NCBI GenBank assembly: GCA_001825475.1
Contig: MHWZ01000023.1
Location: 1 to 5,750, forward strand
Source: Candidatus Zambryskibacteria bacterium RIFOXYD2_FULL_43_10
Lineage (GTDB): Bacteria; Patescibacteriota; Minisyncoccia; Phycocordibacterales; Zambryskibacteraceae
Reading direction: 5' to 3'
Length of the DNA stretch: 5,750 bases
Position numbers and translations under genes: made by a program. The notes below the pieces were generated by a model, which saw only the letters and a list, made by a program, of their open reading frames with translations, searched no databases and was not told the origin of the DNA. This document shows, in pieces, positions 3,259 to 5,750 of the stretch (within the stretch, counting starts at the first letter, position 1; each line of letters opens with the position of its first letter).

Positions 3259-5750
3259 AAAACTTTCTAAAAACCGCGACGATTCTTTTAATCATTTTTT
3301 CTTGGCTTCCGAGCGTTCAAAATGCTTCAGCGTCTGTTTGTTGGGAAGACCCATCCTACTCGGGTTATAATCAACGAACAAAAATCACGATTAACCACAC
3401 TAAGGTTTCCGGGAGTAGCGCTTTAGTTAATTTTCCCATACTTATTTCTTTGACTAATAATGATTTAAAAACTATTGCCAATGGAGGAAAAGTAGCCAAT
3501 TCAAACGGTTACGATATAATTTTTACCGATTCGAACGGAACTACAAAATTTGACCATGAGATTGAAAAATATAATGGCAGTACGGGTCAATTTATCGGTT
3601 GGGTCAAAATTCCTAGTCTTTCTCCGAGTACGGATAAAGTGATTTATATGTATTATGGCAATTCTTCGATTTCTACTTCTCAGGAAAACAAAACTGCGGT
3701 CTGGGACAGCAATTACAAAGGAGTATGGCATATGCACAATGCTTCCAGCCCAATAAGAGATTCAACGGTTAACGGATATAATGGTGCGGCTTTCGGTACG
3801 ATATCATTCAATGCCGCCGGAAAAATAAACAGCGCTACGCGTTATAATAGCACTCAGTCGCATGGCGATGATGCCCACCTTAATCTTGGCAGAAGCCTTG
3901 ACATCTCAGGTCTTCCATTTACGATTTCTGCGTGGGTTAATCCCGACAACTTTAATTATTTCCATACCATATTCGCTAAACGGGATAGTTATAGTCCTAA
4001 TGATATGCGATTTGATTTGATAATTGATGAAGGAATATACGCGAACCCAGGGTCGATTCTTTTGCAATCGGGTTTTAATTTTGATGGAGGGGCTGAACTC
4101 GCTTCCAACTACATCTTGCCAGCTGGCCAATGGACGTATGTGACAGTCGTACCCCAAGTTGGATCTACCAACCTTTATATTAATGGCCAGTTTCAGGAAA
4201 ATATTGGTAATTTTTGGCTTGGCACTGATAATAACGCGGAAAGTTTCGTTGGCAAAACTCCGGATGGTTTGGGGCCAGATCAATACGCCGGTGATATTGA
4301 CGAGCTTCGTATTTCGAGTGTGGCCCGATCCGCGGACTGGATTAAAACAGAATACAATAACCAAAGCAATCCATCCGGATTTGCAAATGTTGGTGTTGAA
4401 GAAAGCTGCGTTGCTACAGGAAATATTATGATCAGCGCAACACTTGACAGCCAGCCGTGGCCGTCGTCCGGCACGAGTGCGATAAATTATTCATTGTCTG
4501 GCCCGTCAGGAAACATCAGTAATTCTTCCGTGCCCCTTACTTATGAAGACGTAATCGCGGATGAAAGTTATACTTTAACTTACTTCAGCGGCGGCCCAGC
4601 CGGCGCGATCATAAATCCTATTTCTCCTATTTCTCCCGCATCTTCGCAATTCTTGCCAAGCGGTACGTCAATTTTATTTAATTTGAATTTTATTAGCGGG
4701 TCCAATCTATGTCCTCTCACACCGCAGTCCGGACGGACAATCGTCTCTTTCGAGCCTTATCAAGTAATCGGCTCGCCTGATTACGCGCCGCACACAACGG
4801 GTCCTTATTCATTTGGCCCTCCTTTAGCCATCGGGAAATATGATGTGACTTTAGTTTCTTACGATAGTCATACCGGTCCGGGAGGAAGCGGCAGTCAGAA
4901 CCAACCGAATGAAAAATACTATCTCAAATTACTGAATCAAAGTAATAACCTTATCACGTCTACCAACTCCACCGCCGACATTCCCAATGATCAAGACTTT
5001 ATAACAACAGTCGTTAATACTGGTCTGCAGATGTCCAGCAAGGTTTACAATATAGAAACATGGCACAGCGCGTACATAGACAATAGTGACTACAATAGCT
5101 TATATCCGATTTGCGCCGCATTTGATGAATCCTTTAATTATTCGCTCTCGAACTCGGGTACATCAAATGTGACAAAAACCAGCAGTGACGCTTTCACTCA
5201 AAATACCATTACTAAAACATTAACCTCGGGCACGACAGAATCCGTTACCCTGTCTCTCTCCGGTGTGCCGGCGACCGGTGTCTCGTACACTATCACCCAT
5301 AACCCTGGCGATCCTGCCAACCCTTGCAACCCGGCGGACTGTCAATCTGTAATCAATTTCACAGTTACCCCAAGTACTCCCGTAGGCACCCACCCAATAA
5401 CCGTTACCGGCTCTCCGCTCGACAAACAGACAAGTTTTGATTTGGTTGTCTCGGGGGATCCTCTCATTGTTTCCTGTTCGGCTTCTCCACTGACAGTACT
5501 CCTCGGCGAAACGGTCACTTTGAACGCCAATGTTTCCGGAGGCACTCCACCCTACATTTATTCTTGGAACGGAACCGATATTCCCACCAATCCTTCTCCA
5601 GATACCAATCCCTTTGGTATTAGCTACAACACTGTAGGCCAGAAGAGTGTTTCCGTGACCGTCACCGATTCCAGCTCTCCCCCATTCCAGATCGCTTGCC
5701 CGGTTATCACTGTCAGGGCAAACATTGATCCTCAATATAAAGAATTTTAG
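3255..5750 (+). CDS. Large secreted modular surface protein (DUF2341, LamG-like, Ig/PKD-like)
   Basis: This 831-residue exported protein is probably a cell-surface or extracellular binding protein. A signal peptide spans 1-26 (KNFLK, hydrophobic core, cleavage likely after NASA). Residues about 40-137 form a DUF2341 domain (NFPILISLTNNDL, DIIFTDSNG, WVKIPSLSPSTDKVIYMYYGN). Residues about 150-380 form a LamG/concanavalin-like lectin fold (GVWHMHN, PFTISAWVNP, NLYINGQ, GDIDELRISSVARSADWIKTEYN). Residues about 388-485 look Ig- or PEGA-like. Residues about 490-625 are a beta-rich module with EKYYLKLL and HSAYIDNSD. Residues about 626-733 are another repeat-like beta domain. Residues about 738-822 are a PKD/Ig-like domain flanked by C741 and C815. 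There is no LPXTG, C-terminal helix or other anchor; it ends PQYKEF and stops on the last triplet of the window. It has no Shine-Dalgarno; its start overlaps the preceding stop (ATGA). The ligand is unknown. Domain calls are from recognised motifs; an adhesin role is inferred. Confidence 0.9.
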   Translation: MKNFLKTATILLIIFSWLPSVQNASASVCWEDPSYSGYNQRTKITINHTKVSGSSALVNFPILISLTNNDLKTIANGGKVANSNGYDIIFTDSNGTTKFDHEIEKYNGSTGQFIGWVKIPSLSPSTDKVIYMYYGNSSISTSQENKTAVWDSNYKGVWHMHNASSPIRDSTVNGYNGAAFGTISFNAAGKINSATRYNSTQSHGDDAHLNLGRSLDISGLPFTISAWVNPDNFNYFHTIFAKRDSYSPNDMRFDLIIDEGIYANPGSILLQSGFNFDGGAELASNYILPAGQWTYVTVVPQVGSTNLYINGQFQENIGNFWLGTDNNAESFVGKTPDGLGPDQYAGDIDELRISSVARSADWIKTEYNNQSNPSGFANVGVEESCVATGNIMISATLDSQPWPSSGTSAINYSLSGPSGNISNSSVPLTYEDVIADESYTLTYFSGGPAGAIINPISPISPASSQFLPSGTSILFNLNFISGSNLCPLTPQSGRTIVSFEPYQVIGSPDYAPHTTGPYSFGPPLAIGKYDVTLVSYDSHTGPGGSGSQNQPNEKYYLKLLNQSNNLITSTNSTADIPNDQDFITTVVNTGLQMSSKVYNIETWHSAYIDNSDYNSLYPICAAFDESFNYSLSNSGTSNVTKTSSDAFTQNTITKTLTSGTTESVTLSLSGVPATGVSYTITHNPGDPANPCNPADCQSVINFTVTPSTPVGTHPITVTGSPLDKQTSFDLVVSGDPLIVSCSASPLTVLLGETVTLNANVSGGTPPYIYSWNGTDIPTNPSPDTNPFGISYNTVGQKSVSVTVTDSSSPPFQIACPVITVRANIDPQYKEF

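Noticed and set aside
3906..4364. Minus-strand open frame of 152 codons within the surface protein (with others at 3501-3737, 4280-4474, 5220-5735, 5342-5545)
   Set aside because: These are antisense shadows of a well-supported 831-residue protein with recognisable domains; none has a signal or family motif of its own.
1..5750. Mobile elements, CRISPR arrays, toxin-antitoxin or defence genes
   Set aside because: No transposase or integrase motifs, terminal inverted repeats, spaced direct repeats or defence-type domains were seen on either strand.

Overview
The window looks like a chromosomal piece of a Patescibacteria (CPR) genome, most likely Parcubacteria. Three features suggest this: a release factor 2 with a strongly shortened N-terminal domain, start codons with no convincing Shine-Dalgarno sequence, and a large secreted DUF2341/LamG/PKD-type surface protein of a kind common in that group. 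This placement is inferred from family resemblance, not from a marker gene tree. UGA is used as a stop (the sigma factor, the two-helix protein and the 2743 gene all end in TGA), and a UGA-reading release factor is present. The code is therefore standard, which argues against Gracilibacteria/Absconditabacteria.

Positions 1-2621 are all read on the minus strand. In order of transcription they hold tRNA-Thr(GGT), a bifunctional phosphoglucose/phosphomannose isomerase, an ECF-type sigma factor overlapping by 4 nt with a small two-helix membrane protein, tRNA-Thr(CGT), and the 5' part of prfB, which runs off the left edge. The prfB start codon begins one nucleotide after the tRNA ends. The sigma gene has two stacked TATAAT boxes and a dyad in its leader.

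Positions 2622-2742 form a divergent control region. It holds a GC-rich hairpin inside what looks like a broken 5' half of a tRNA, a promoter for the leftward tRNA, two -10 boxes for the rightward genes, and three alternating copies of a TACCA half-site.

Positions 2743-5750 are a rightward two-gene unit joined by an ATGA overlap: a small single-pass membrane protein with an extracytoplasmic domain, then an 831-residue secreted modular protein whose stop codon is the last triplet of the window.

Translation genes (two Thr tRNAs, RF2), a central sugar-phosphate isomerase, a small regulatory sigma pair and an envelope/surface pair sit side by side, as in a compact genome. No mobile element, CRISPR array or defence system is visible. 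The most unusual points are the tRNA/prfB junction, the extended -10 boxes placed for leaderless transcription, the tRNA-like half with a hairpin in its D-loop, and the sigma/membrane-protein pair.
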